Positions 1 to 6,008 of a stretch of DNA of 6,267 nt are shown one piece after another (the first letter of the stretch is position 1; the number at the start of each line of letters is the position of its first letter). Source of the DNA: Ruminiclostridium sp. (GTDB lineage: Bacteria; Bacillota; Clostridia; Oscillospirales; Oscillospiraceae); NCBI GenBank assembly GCA_017560855.1, contig JAFZEB010000085.1, forward strand, positions 1-6,267, given 5' to 3'. Below the pieces are notes generated by a model. It worked only from the letters and a program-made list of their open reading frames with translations, ran no database searches and was not told where the DNA came from. The translations under genes were made by a program, and so were the position numbers.

Positions 1-782
1 GCCAGGACAAGGGCGTCACAGGCCATGGTGTAGGTGCTGCCGCCGTCATCCACGGTGATCTCAGTGAGCTGATCCCCCAGGGTGGTGATCCCCTCCAGAC
101 GATGCCCAAAGCGGACCTCTCCCCCAGCGGCCTTGATCTCCTCCCGGATGTTCTTCACTACATGACGGAGAAGGTCGGTGCCCACATGGGGCTTGTGCTG
201 CCAGAGAATATCCTCTGGGGCTCCGGCTCCCACAAAGGTACGCATCACGTGGGCAATACGGGGATCGTGGGTGCCGGTGGTGAGCTTGCCGTCGGAAAAG
301 GTGCCTGCGCCGCCCTCACCAAACTGGACGTTGGACTCGGGATCCAGGTCACCGCCCTTCCAGAAGGCCTCCACATCCTTGACACGCTGCTCCAGGGCCT
401 GACCACGCTCCAGAAGAATGGGGGCCAGACCGGCACGGGCCAGACAAAGAGCGGCCAGAAGACCGGCAGGGCCGCTGCCCACCACCACGGGACGGGTCCG
501 GGAAGTTCGGGTCACTTGGGGGAACCGGTAAGGGGCAGCCTCCGGCTGCAGGACCACGTTCTTGCTCCGGGCGCGGCGAACCACTTCCTCCTCATTGGAA
601 ACAGAAACATCCACCGTCATCACATAGTGAACGTTGGACTTCTTTCGAGCGTCAATGGACTGACGCACCGGGGTACACTGGTGGATCTTTCCCACGGGAA
701 CTCCCAAGGCTTTGGCCGCCCGCTTCTTCAGCAGGCTGGGGTCACCATCGGGAGGCAGGATCAAATTACTGATTCGTACCAT
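1..782 (-). CDS. FAD-dependent dehydrogenase, COG2509-like (partial, 3' end missing)
   Basis: The first 260 codons of a flavoprotein are present; the C-terminal half lies beyond the left edge (family members are usually a little over 500 residues). Residues 1-95 form an N-terminal region before the nucleotide-binding fold, as in the COG2509 'FAD-dependent dehydrogenase' family. A Rossmann FAD-binding motif follows: hydrophobic strand VVVGSGPAG at about 99-107, then helix and acidic turn LLERG at 123-127. The motif EGGAGTFSDGKL at 156-167 is characteristic of this family. The ATG at 780-782 is preceded by AGGAGG (788-793) five bases upstream, which fixes the start. The gene begins inside the last codons of the YkvI-like gene (17-nt overlap), so translational coupling is likely. 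The substrate of this family is not established. FAD binding is clear from the motif; the reaction is unknown. It is absent from a simple list of closed reading frames only because it has no stop codon in the window. Confidence 0.85.
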   Translation of the reverse strand, partial: MVRISNLILPPDGDPSLLKKRAAKALGVPVGKIHQCTPVRQSIDARKKSNVHYVMTVDVSVSNEEEVVRRARSKNVVLQPEAAPYRFPQVTRTSRTRPVVVGSGPAGLLAALCLARAGLAPILLERGQALEQRVKDVEAFWKGGDLDPESNVQFGEGGAGTFSDGKLTTGTHDPRIAHVMRTFVGAGAPEDILWQHKPHVGTDLLRHVVKNIREEIKAAGGEVRFGHRLEGITTLGDQLTEITVDDGGSTYTMACDALVL

Positions 783-1854
783 GGTCTCCTCCTGTCATGT
801 TTTTTCTATGAATCATCCAGGCATGGATTAAAATGCCTGCAATATAGGCAAAGCCAACAAAACCGTAAACGGGATAAAGGGTACCGATCAGGTTACTGAA
901 TCCGACTTGACTGAGCACAAAGGCCAATGTACTGAGGATTACCGGAACCAAAACCGGATAACGTCGGAACCTGGAAAACCGAAGCAAATACTGGGGTACG
1001 GGTACAAAGACCGACATGGAGGCCCCAAACATGCCCAGAAGGATCACTACTGCATACAGACCCTGAAAGGCTGGATTCACGGCACCTGCCAGGTAGAGCA
1101 TGGGAAGCTCTGCCTCCATGCACACAGGCAGAGAGGCCATGGCGCAGTGGATCCCAAGGGAAACCACCAGCAACGCCACACCACCCAGGAACACCCCTAT
1201 GCTGATATCCCGTTTGGACCGAACCATGGTCCCCAGGGAAGATAGGGTCCCCAAACCGGAAAGGAAATTATAGGACACAAAGGTCAGCGCCGCCACCAGC
1301 CACTGGTTCACCAGAGGATTCCGGGTGTTGGCAGGCTGGAAACTCAGCCCTTCCCCGCCGTAGGTCACCAGCGCACAGGTAACAACCAGGAGAGACAGAG
1401 TCACAAGGACGGGCATGATCCTGGAAAAGACACGAACCGCACCACCCATTCCACGGATGGCAACCAGGGTGACGGCTGCGCAGAACACAGCACTGCCCCC
1501 GAGACGCAGTCCCTGACTGCCGGTGACCTGTTCCAGCATGGTACCAGCTCCAGAACACATGACGATATAAATGCTGTACATGTAGGTAACAGAAACAACA
1601 CAGGCCAGCCCCCGCAGGAAAGCGCTCTCCACCGGAACTGCCACCTGATGGACCTGGTCCATGCCTGTCTTCTGGGAAAAGCGGAAGATCACTCCACACA
1701 GCAAAGACAGCAGGCAGATGGCCAGCACCTGACCAAATAAGCCCGCCAGGCCAAAATGATTGAAAAACTGGCTGATCTCCTGTCCGGAAACAAATCCGGC
1801 ACCCAGGAAACAACCGATCCAGGTGAAGGCAAGGGCCCCTCCTTTGATCTGCAC
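766..1854 (-). CDS. YkvI-family multi-pass membrane protein (putative transporter)
   Basis: A 362-residue integral membrane protein resembling Bacillus subtilis YkvI (COG3949), a family related to the APC/sodium-symporter fold. The family hallmark is near the N terminus: a glycine-rich unwound helix, GAGFVSGQEISQFF, at about 18-31, followed by a second helix. About ten hydrophobic segments are visible, roughly at 6-26, 38-59, 84-103, 119-138, 146-165, 183-203, 217-238, 262-285, 299-318 and 323-347. The tail is short and polar. The GTG at 1852-1854 is preferred because GGGGGG (1861-1866) lies six bases upstream and the promoter predicts a transcript start near 1881. The earlier in-frame GTG at 1870-1872 has no ribosome site and would leave almost no leader. 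The transported solute is unknown. The gene overlaps the downstream FAD-dependent dehydrogenase by 17 nt, implying co-expression and perhaps a shared pathway. Confidence 0.85.
   Translation of the reverse strand: MQIKGGALAFTWIGCFLGAGFVSGQEISQFFNHFGLAGLFGQVLAICLLSLLCGVIFRFSQKTGMDQVHQVAVPVESAFLRGLACVVSVTYMYSIYIVMCSGAGTMLEQVTGSQGLRLGGSAVFCAAVTLVAIRGMGGAVRVFSRIMPVLVTLSLLVVTCALVTYGGEGLSFQPANTRNPLVNQWLVAALTFVSYNFLSGLGTLSSLGTMVRSKRDISIGVFLGGVALLVVSLGIHCAMASLPVCMEAELPMLYLAGAVNPAFQGLYAVVILLGMFGASMSVFVPVPQYLLRFSRFRRYPVLVPVILSTLAFVLSQVGFSNLIGTLYPVYGFVGFAYIAGILIHAWMIHRKNMTGGDHGTNQ
788..793 (-). promoter_or_regulatory. Ribosome binding site of the FAD-dependent dehydrogenase, inside the ykvI-like gene
   Basis: AGGAGG on the minus strand sits five bases before the ATG at 782 and lies within the coding sequence of the upstream membrane protein gene. 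This supports start choice and coupled or reinitiated translation of the overlapping pair. Confidence 0.75.
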
Positions 1855-1887
1855 GAAGGTCCCCCCTTCCACGGTTTTTGGTAAAAT

Positions 1888-1896
1888 ATTATATCA
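1888..1896 (-). promoter_or_regulatory. Extended -10 promoter for the ykvI-like/FAD dehydrogenase operon
   Basis: The minus strand reads TGATATAAT, a perfect sigma-A -10 hexamer (1888-1893) with an upstream TG at the extended -10 position. No good -35 hexamer is found at 17 bases (GGAATT), which fits an extended -10 promoter. The predicted transcript start is near 1881, giving a leader of about 27 nt before the GTG at 1854. It lies just downstream of the proX terminator, so this is a new transcription unit. Confidence 0.7.
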
Positions 1897-1935
1897 CAGA
1901 TGGAGGAACAATTCCACCGGTCTCGATCTTTTTCC

Positions 1936-1980
1936 AACAAGAAAACCCATATTGCCGGTTCCATTCCGGCAACATGGGTT
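1936..1980 (-). terminator. Intrinsic terminator after the proX-like gene
   Basis: On the minus strand, AACCCAT and TTGCCGG (separated by one G) pair with CCGGCAA and ATGGGTT, giving a 15-bp stem with one G-U wobble and a 7-nt loop (1944-1980). A T-rich run, TTTCTTGTT, follows at 1936-1943. It starts about 11 nt after the stop codon at 1992. In the plus direction the wobble becomes a mismatch and the flank is not T-rich, so it acts mainly on the minus strand. Confidence 0.88.
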
Positions 1981-1991
1981 CACTCGTTGTT

Positions 1992-2561
1992 TCATTCTGC
2001 CTGTTCCCGCACATCGGGCAGGTCCACCAGCATAGGCTCCACACCCAGATGAGGGAGGAACTTGGTGCGAATATCCACCATGGACAGAGCCAGAGTGGAG
2101 GTGTTCATGCAGGGGTGGCATCCAAACCGCTGGGACTCAGCCACGGACTTGTCCAGGATCAGCTTCACAGCATGCTCCTTGTCGTTCATCATGGCCAGAA
2201 CGGTGGCGGAGCCGGGGGTGACCCCCAGGTGCTTCTCCATATCCTCAGGGGTGGCGAAGGACAGTCGGGAGGAACCGATCTGCTTGGAAAGATCCTTGGT
2301 GCGGAAGGGCTTTTCGCCGTCCATCAGCAGCAGATAGAAATCGGTCTTCTGGCGGTTGCACAGAACCAGATTTTTGCAGATCTTGGTGCCCAGATACTTC
2401 TCCACCTCTTCGCAGGCAGGAATGGTATCGGCCGCATCATGGTCCACACGCTCATATGGAATCTGAAGAGAATCCAACAGATCATAGCAGGCCACTTCCT
2501 TCTCCAGGCGGCCAGAGGTGTCCGCAGGGCGGCCGGTATACAGAGTGGTATCAATGTACAT
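1992..2561 (-). CDS. proX: Freestanding prolyl-tRNA editing deacylase (YbaK/ProX family)
   Basis: A 189-residue protein of the YbaK/aminoacyl-tRNA deacylase fold, most like ProX (ProXp-ala), which hydrolyses Ala-tRNA(Pro) made by mistake by prolyl-tRNA synthetase. Visible family features are CKNLVL at 62-67 (the conserved Lys63-Asn64 pair of the active site), IGSSRLSFA at 95-103, the GVTPGSATVLAM loop-strand at 113-124, and GCHPCMNTST at 147-156, in which the His-Pro and the Asn-Thr are conserved. The length is slightly above the usual 160-170 residues, mostly through the N-terminal stretch. The ATG at 2559-2561 has AAAGGA (2571-2576) nine bases upstream. It lies 84 nt after the acd stop but beyond a terminator, and I see no clear promoter of its own, so it may depend on read-through. 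Which mischarged tRNA it edits (Ala or Cys on tRNA-Pro) cannot be decided by eye, though ProX fits better than the Cys-type YbaK. Confidence 0.88.
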   Translation of the reverse strand: MYIDTTLYTGRPADTSGRLEKEVACYDLLDSLQIPYERVDHDAADTIPACEEVEKYLGTKICKNLVLCNRQKTDFYLLLMDGEKPFRTKDLSKQIGSSRLSFATPEDMEKHLGVTPGSATVLAMMNDKEHAVKLILDKSVAESQRFGCHPCMNTSTLALSMVDIRTKFLPHLGVEPMLVDLPDVREQAE

Positions 2562-2576
2562 GATTCATCATCCTTT

Positions 2577-2614
2577 GAAAAGAGAAGGCCCAGCGGCAAG
2601 CCGCTGAGCCTTCT
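2577..2614 (-). terminator. Intrinsic terminator of the etfB-etfA-acd operon
   Basis: On the minus strand AGAAGGC-T-CAGCGG pairs with CCGCTG-G-GCCTTCT around a 4-nt loop (CTTG), a 14-bp stem with one U-G wobble (2583-2614). It is followed by a short T run, CTTTTC (2577-2582). The T tract is short and runs directly into the AAAGGA ribosome site of the proX-like gene, so termination may be partial and allow some read-through. Confidence 0.82.
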
Positions 2615-2645
2615 TGAATTTCATAAAAGCGAGATAGAGACAGAA

Positions 2646-3791
2646 TTACTTCAGCATCCAGCCGGAGATAACCATCTTCTGAACCTCGGAAGTACCCTCG
2701 TAGATCTCGGTGATCTTAGCGTCACGCATGAAGCGCTCGAAGGGATACTCACGGGTGTAACCGCAGCCGCCGACCAGCTGGACAACGCGACGGGTAACGT
2801 CGGAAGCAACTTCGGAAGCGAACAGCTTGCCCATAGCAGCCAGGTGAGCGTAGGGCTCGTGAGCTGCCTTAGCCTCAGCTGCACGGTACAGCAGCAGACG
2901 GGAAGCGTCAACCTTGGTCTGCATGTCAGCCAGCTCGAACTGGGTGTTCTGGAATGCGGACAGGGGCTTGCCGAACTGCTTACGAGCCTTCAGGTAGGGG
3001 ATGCACTCGTCGATAGCGCCCTGAGCGATACCCAGAGCCTGAGCGCCGACGCCGATACGGCCGCCGTCCAGCAGCTGCATAGCGATCTTGAAGCCCTCGC
3101 CTTCCTTGCCCAGCAGGTTCTCTGCGGGGACCTCGCAGTCATCGAAGACCAGCTCGTAGGTAGCGGAAGCACGGATACCCATCTTCTTTTCCTTGGTGCC
3201 GAAGGAGAAGCCCTTGAAGCCCTTCTCAACGATGAAGGCGGACAGGCCCTTGTGGCCCAGGCTCAGATCGGGGTTGGTACGAGCGAAGATGACGTAGGTG
3301 TCAGCATAGTAGCCGTTGGTGATGAAGATCTTGGTGCCGTTCAGGATGTACTTGTCACCCTTCAGCTCAGCGGTGGTGCGAACGCCAGCAGCGTCGGTAC
3401 CAGCACCGGGCTCGGTCAGACCCATAGCGCCCAGCTTCTCGCCCTGTGCCAGGGGAACCAGGTACTTCTGCTTCTGCTCCTCGGTACCGAACTCCAGGAT
3501 GGGCCAGGAGCACAGAGAACCGTGGACGGAGAACATGATGGAGGTGGAAGCGCAGTACTTAGCCAGCTCCTCGCAGCAAGCGATGTAGGTCAGGTAGGAC
3601 AGACCAGCGCCGCCGTACTCCTCGGGGATGTAGGTGCCCAGCATGCCCATTTCAGCCAGCTTCTCGCGGGCGTTCATGGTGAACTCTTCCTTCTCGTCCA
3701 GCTCAGCAGCGATGGGCTTGACTTCCTTGATGCAGAAATCATGCATCAGGTCAATGATTTCCTGCTCGATCTCGTTAAACTTGAAATCCAT
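2646..3791 (-). CDS. Short-chain acyl-CoA dehydrogenase (butyryl-CoA dehydrogenase type)
   Basis: A 381-residue cytoplasmic flavoenzyme of standard length for the family. It interconverts a saturated acyl-CoA and its trans-2-enoyl-CoA using FAD, with ETF as electron partner. Family signature 1 is at about 124-136 (GLTEPGAGTDAAG, FAD and substrate contact). Signature 2 covers about 338-360 (QLVGGCGYTREYP, then FMRDAKI), followed by IYEGTSEVQ at 363-371. Glu365 is the catalytic base at the position used by short-chain and butyryl-CoA dehydrogenases; the region near 250, where isovaleryl-CoA dehydrogenase has its base, reads GVGAQALGIAQG with no Glu. The start is the ATG at 3789-3791, with AAAGGA (3802-3807) ten bases upstream. 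It is the third gene after etfB and etfA, which supports a butyryl-CoA dehydrogenase (bcd) role reducing crotonyl-CoA. Substrate chain length is inferred, and no crt, hbd or thl gene is adjacent, so a different short-chain substrate remains possible. Codons are strongly biased, suggesting high expression. Confidence 0.93.
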   Translation of the reverse strand: MDFKFNEIEQEIIDLMHDFCIKEVKPIAAELDEKEEFTMNAREKLAEMGMLGTYIPEEYGGAGLSYLTYIACCEELAKYCASTSIMFSVHGSLCSWPILEFGTEEQKQKYLVPLAQGEKLGAMGLTEPGAGTDAAGVRTTAELKGDKYILNGTKIFITNGYYADTYVIFARTNPDLSLGHKGLSAFIVEKGFKGFSFGTKEKKMGIRASATYELVFDDCEVPAENLLGKEGEGFKIAMQLLDGGRIGVGAQALGIAQGAIDECIPYLKARKQFGKPLSAFQNTQFELADMQTKVDASRLLLYRAAEAKAAHEPYAHLAAMGKLFASEVASDVTRRVVQLVGGCGYTREYPFERFMRDAKITEIYEGTSEVQKMVISGWMLK

Positions 3792-3813
3792 GGGTAGTTT
3801 TTCCTTTCTTTTT

Positions 3814-3856
3814 CCATTGGAACACTGCCCCGCCCGAAGGCGGGGCAGTACAATGG
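3814..3856 (-). other. Intercistronic UUCG-capped hairpin between etfA and acd
   Basis: On the minus (mRNA) strand, ACTGCCCCGCC pairs perfectly with GGCGGGGCAGT across a TTCG loop closed by C-G, the extra-stable C(UUCG)G tetraloop. Outside a small asymmetric internal loop, CCATTG pairs with CAATGG, giving a second 6-bp helix. The sequence after the stem on the mRNA strand is A-rich (AAAAAGAAAGG) with no T run, so it is not a standard intrinsic terminator for this operon. It probably stabilises mRNA ends, marks a processing point or tunes the ratio of acd to etf. In the plus direction the stem is followed by an AT-rich stretch but no gene ends there. Confidence 0.75.
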
Positions 3857-3857
3857 C

Positions 3858-3898
3858 TTAATTAATAAAATTAATTAAATAGCGACTAGGAATTAGTC
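3858..3898. repeat. AT-rich inverted repeats just after etfA
   Basis: Two small inverted repeats lie next to each other: TTAATTAA at 3858-3865 and again at 3871-3878 (self-complementary, 5-nt spacer), and GACTA/TAGTC at 3884-3888 and 3894-3898, which overlaps the etfA stop codon. They sit between etfA and the UUCG-capped hairpin. They could form weak stems in the mRNA; a role is not shown. Confidence 0.5.
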
Positions 3899-4912
3899 CT
3901 TGTCAGCCAGAACCAGCTTGGTCAGAGCAGGAACGACGTCGTACAGGTTGCCGACAACGCCCAGGTCAGCCACGCCGAAGATGGGAGCCTCAACGTCCTT
4001 GTTGATGCAGACGATGAAGTCGGAGCCGGACATACCAGCCAGGTGCTGGATAGCGCCGGAGATGCCGCAAGCGACGTACAGCTTGGGGCCAACGGTCTTA
4101 CCGGTCTGACCGACCTGGTGGGAGTGGGGGATCCAGCCAGCGTCAACAGCTGCACGGGAGGAGCCCACGACGCCGCCCAGAGCGTCTGCCAGAGGCTTGA
4201 TGGTGGTCTCGAAGCCCTCGGGGCCGCCCAGGCCACGACCGCCGGAGACGATGATCTCAGCGCCTTCCAGGTCGACCTTCTCGCCTTCTTCCTGGATGGT
4301 CTCGATCAGCTTGATGCGGATCTGCTCTGCGGGGAACACGAAGTCGATCTTCTCGATCTCAGCGGTGCGGCTGTAATCGGGCTCCAGCTTCTTGTTAACG
4401 CCGGGACGGCAGGTACCGATCTGGGGGAAGGTGAAGGGGCACAGGATGGTAGCCATCAGGTTACCACCGAATGCGGGACGGGTCCAAGCAACCTTGCCGG
4501 ATGCTTCGTCGATGTCCAGAGAGGTGCAGTCTGCGGTCAGACCGGTGCGCAGGCGGCCTGCAACACGGGGACCCAGGTCACGGCCCAGAGGAGATGCGCC
4601 CATCAGGATGGAGGTGGGGCAGTCGTTCTCGACAGCGTGGCAGATTGCTGCGGTGTAAGCGTCGGTGCTGTAGTGATCGTAAACTTCGTTGTCGATCAGC
4701 AGGACCTTGTCTGCGCCGTAAGCGATAGCTTCCTTAACAGCCTCTTCGCAGTTGTGGCCGATGACCAGAGCAACAGCCTTACCGCCCTGGATAGCAGCCA
4801 GACGGCGGCCGGGGTTCAGCAGCTCCAGGCCAACGTTTCTTGCCTTACCATTCTTGGTTTCGATAAAGACCCACAGGTCCTTAGTCTTTGCTTCGTAGCT
4901 AGTCTGTAACAT
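3893..4912 (-). CDS. etfA: Electron transfer flavoprotein, alpha subunit
   Basis: A 339-residue EtfA that pairs with EtfB and binds FAD in its C-terminal domain, passing electrons to or from acyl-CoA dehydrogenase in the cytoplasm. The N-terminal part (about 11-200) is the nucleotide-hydrolase-like ETF domain, with TRPAFGGNLMATI at 144-156. The C-terminal FAD domain shows the family motifs in order: SGGRGLGG at 223-230, GSSRAAVDAGW at 250-260 (Arg253), HQVGQTGKTV at 265-274 and GISGAIQH at 283-290, then Asn304 and Asp306. There is no N-terminal ferredoxin-like [4Fe-4S] extension of the kind some clostridial EtfA proteins carry. The ATG at 4910-4912 has GGGGAGG (4923-4929) ten bases upstream, and etfB ends 21 nt before it. 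The context (etfB-etfA-acd in an anaerobe) suggests the bifurcating type that couples NADH oxidation to ferredoxin and crotonyl-CoA reduction; this is inference, not proven by the motifs seen. Confidence 0.96.
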   Translation of the reverse strand: MLQTSYEAKTKDLWVFIETKNGKARNVGLELLNPGRRLAAIQGGKAVALVIGHNCEEAVKEAIAYGADKVLLIDNEVYDHYSTDAYTAAICHAVENDCPTSILMGASPLGRDLGPRVAGRLRTGLTADCTSLDIDEASGKVAWTRPAFGGNLMATILCPFTFPQIGTCRPGVNKKLEPDYSRTAEIEKIDFVFPAEQIRIKLIETIQEEGEKVDLEGAEIIVSGGRGLGGPEGFETTIKPLADALGGVVGSSRAAVDAGWIPHSHQVGQTGKTVGPKLYVACGISGAIQHLAGMSGSDFIVCINKDVEAPIFGVADLGVVGNLYDVVPALTKLVLADKD

Positions 4913-4933
4913 TGTAGTTCTTCCTCCCCTCTA

Positions 4934-5743
4934 TTAGATGATGCCCTTGTCCTTGAGCAGGTCGTACAGCTTCTTTGCGGACTCTTCGGGAGTCTCTTCC
5001 TTGATCTTCAGGCCGCCTTCCTTACGGGGAGGAGTGAAGCTCTTCTTAACCTTGGTGGGAGAACCCTTCAGGCCAGCCTGCTCGACGTCCAGCTCGACGT
5101 CAGCTGCGGACAGGACGGGGATAACTGCCTTGTTAGCAGCCATCTTGGACTTAATGGTGGGGAAGCGGGGCTCGTAGTCGGGCTTGGTCATGGTGACTGC
5201 GCAGGGGCAAGCCATCTCCAGGACCTCGAAACCGTCTTCCAGTTCCTTCTTCACGCGGACGCCCTTGCCATCCTCGGTGGGGAAGACTTCCCAGCCGAAG
5301 GTGACCTGGGGATAATCCAGGTACTCAGCAACCTGAGGACCAACCTGAGCGGTATCGCCGTCGATAGCCTGCTTACCGAACATCAGCATATCGAACTTGA
5401 AGCCTTCCATCTCTTCGATCTTCTTGATGGTGTTAGCCAGGATGTAGCCGGTTGCCAGGGTGTCGGAACCGCCGCAAGCGCGGTCAGAGACCAGGTATGC
5501 CTTGTCGCCGCCGACAGACAGGCACTCCTTCAGAGCTGCCAGTGCCTGCTGAGGACCCATGGACAGAACGTAGATCTTGGTGTCCTTGTACTTGTCCTTG
5601 ATGCGAGCTGCAGCCTCAACTGCGTAAGCATCGAAAGGATTGACGATGGCGGGAACGCCATCACGCATCAGGGTGTTGGTGACAGGATCGATCTTAATAA
5701 TGGTCGTGTCCGGCACTTGCTTGATACAAACAAGTATGTTCAT
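4934..5743 (-). CDS. etfB: Electron transfer flavoprotein, beta subunit
   Basis: A 269-residue EtfB, of normal length, forming the heterodimer with EtfA. It begins MNILVCIKQVPDTT, the typical start of anaerobe EtfB. NPFDAYAVEAA follows at 35-45, then GGSDTLATGYILA at 91-103, and the ETF-beta signature DGDTAQVGPQVAEYL at 128-142, which binds the phosphates of the beta-site nucleotide (AMP in ordinary ETFs, FAD in bifurcating ones). The C-terminal arm (about 225-269) is basic, then acidic, and ends TPEESAKKLYDLLKDKGII, likely wrapping EtfA. The ATG at 5741-5743 has AGGGGG (5753-5758) about nine bases upstream. The frame stays open for 43 more codons to a GTG at 5872, but that stretch is low-complexity, lacks a ribosome site and would displace the conserved N terminus, so it is leader RNA. 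It is the first gene of the etfB-etfA-acd operon. Confidence 0.96.
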   Translation of the reverse strand: MNILVCIKQVPDTTIIKIDPVTNTLMRDGVPAIVNPFDAYAVEAAARIKDKYKDTKIYVLSMGPQQALAALKECLSVGGDKAYLVSDRACGGSDTLATGYILANTIKKIEEMEGFKFDMLMFGKQAIDGDTAQVGPQVAEYLDYPQVTFGWEVFPTEDGKGVRVKKELEDGFEVLEMACPCAVTMTKPDYEPRFPTIKSKMAANKAVIPVLSAADVELDVEQAGLKGSPTKVKKSFTPPRKEGGLKIKEETPEESAKKLYDLLKDKGII

Positions 5744-5874
5744 TTCTGATTTCCCCCTATAATTTTGATTTGTTTTATTTCTGATGATGTTCTTCCTTGC
5801 TTTGGTTCGGTCAGCTTTGGAGGCGAGCCCCGTCCCCTCTGCCTTCTTTTCCGCAGCGCAGAATTTCATCACCT

Positions 5875-5912
5875 AAACGCCAGACCGGGTGGGTGCCCGG
5901 TGGCAGACGTTT
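5875..5912 (-). ncRNA. etfB leader stem-loop II
   Basis: On the minus strand AAACG pairs with CGTTT, then CC with GG, then ACCGGG with CCCGGT around a 6-nt loop (CACCCA). The lower part has an asymmetric internal loop (TCTG on the 5' side) and a 2-nt CT bulge above. It is a compact, GC-rich element directly after stem-loop I in the predicted leader. I cannot assign it to a known riboswitch or protein-binding leader. Confidence 0.55.
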
Positions 5913-5914
5913 CG

Positions 5915-5943
5915 TGGAAAGATGTACATAGTACACCCATCCA
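5915..5943 (-). ncRNA. etfB leader stem-loop I
   Basis: Two 13-nt arms (5915-5927 and 5931-5943) pair across a 3-nt TAT loop; on the mRNA strand there is one U-U mismatch and two G-U wobbles. It begins about 9 nt after the predicted transcript start, so it would be a 5'-end stem that could protect the message. As DNA, its core TGTAC-N3-GTACA (5923-5935) is a symmetric site that could instead be an operator just downstream of the promoter. Confidence 0.5.
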
Positions 5944-5958
5944 TTACACTACGGTGGT

Positions 5959-5987
5959 ATTATAACAAAGGATTCTCCAAATTACAA
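5959..5987 (-). promoter_or_regulatory. Sigma-A promoter of the etfB-etfA-acd operon
   Basis: On the minus strand, -35 TTGTAA (5982-5987) and -10 TATAAT (5959-5964) are separated by exactly 17 bp. The -10 is perfect and the -35 matches four of six consensus bases, including TTG. Transcription should start near 5952, leaving a leader of about 209 nt before the etfB ATG. Confidence 0.85.
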
Positions 5988-6008
5988 GACAGGACCATCA
6001 CAAATCAG

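Noticed and set aside
102..899. A 265-codon open frame on the plus strand at the left end
   Set aside because: It is antisense to the FAD-binding gene, whose minus-strand product carries clear family motifs and a good ribosome site. The plus-strand product is Gly/His/Leu-rich with no recognisable domain.
1878..3797. A 639-codon open frame on the plus strand opposite acd and proX
   Set aside because: It is the antisense shadow of two well-supported genes. Its length comes from the biased codons of acd, which leave few stops on the opposite strand. It crosses a terminator and two intergenic gaps, and its product has low-complexity Leu/Gly/Ala/Gln composition with no recognisable family.
3792..3892. 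A separate promoter for acd in the AT-rich gap after etfA
   Set aside because: The TTAATTAA stretch offers loose -10-like hexamers but no acceptable -35 at 16-18 bp, and a promoter there would place the long hairpin in the leader. It is not supported well enough to annotate.
4043..4909. A 288-codon open frame on the plus strand opposite etfA
   Set aside because: Antisense shadow of etfA, with the same composition effect and no family resemblance.
5799..5820. Direct repeat GCTTTGG twice at a 15-bp interval in the etfB leader
   Set aside because: Only two 7-base copies with unrelated spacers; too little to call a binding-site array or a CRISPR-like structure.
5744..5872. In-frame N-terminal extension of etfB by 43 codons from a GTG at 5872
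   Set aside because: No spaced ribosome site precedes it, the extension is Lys/Ala/Asn-rich without family resemblance, and EtfB proteins begin with the MNILVCIKQVPDTT segment, which has its own AGGGGG site.
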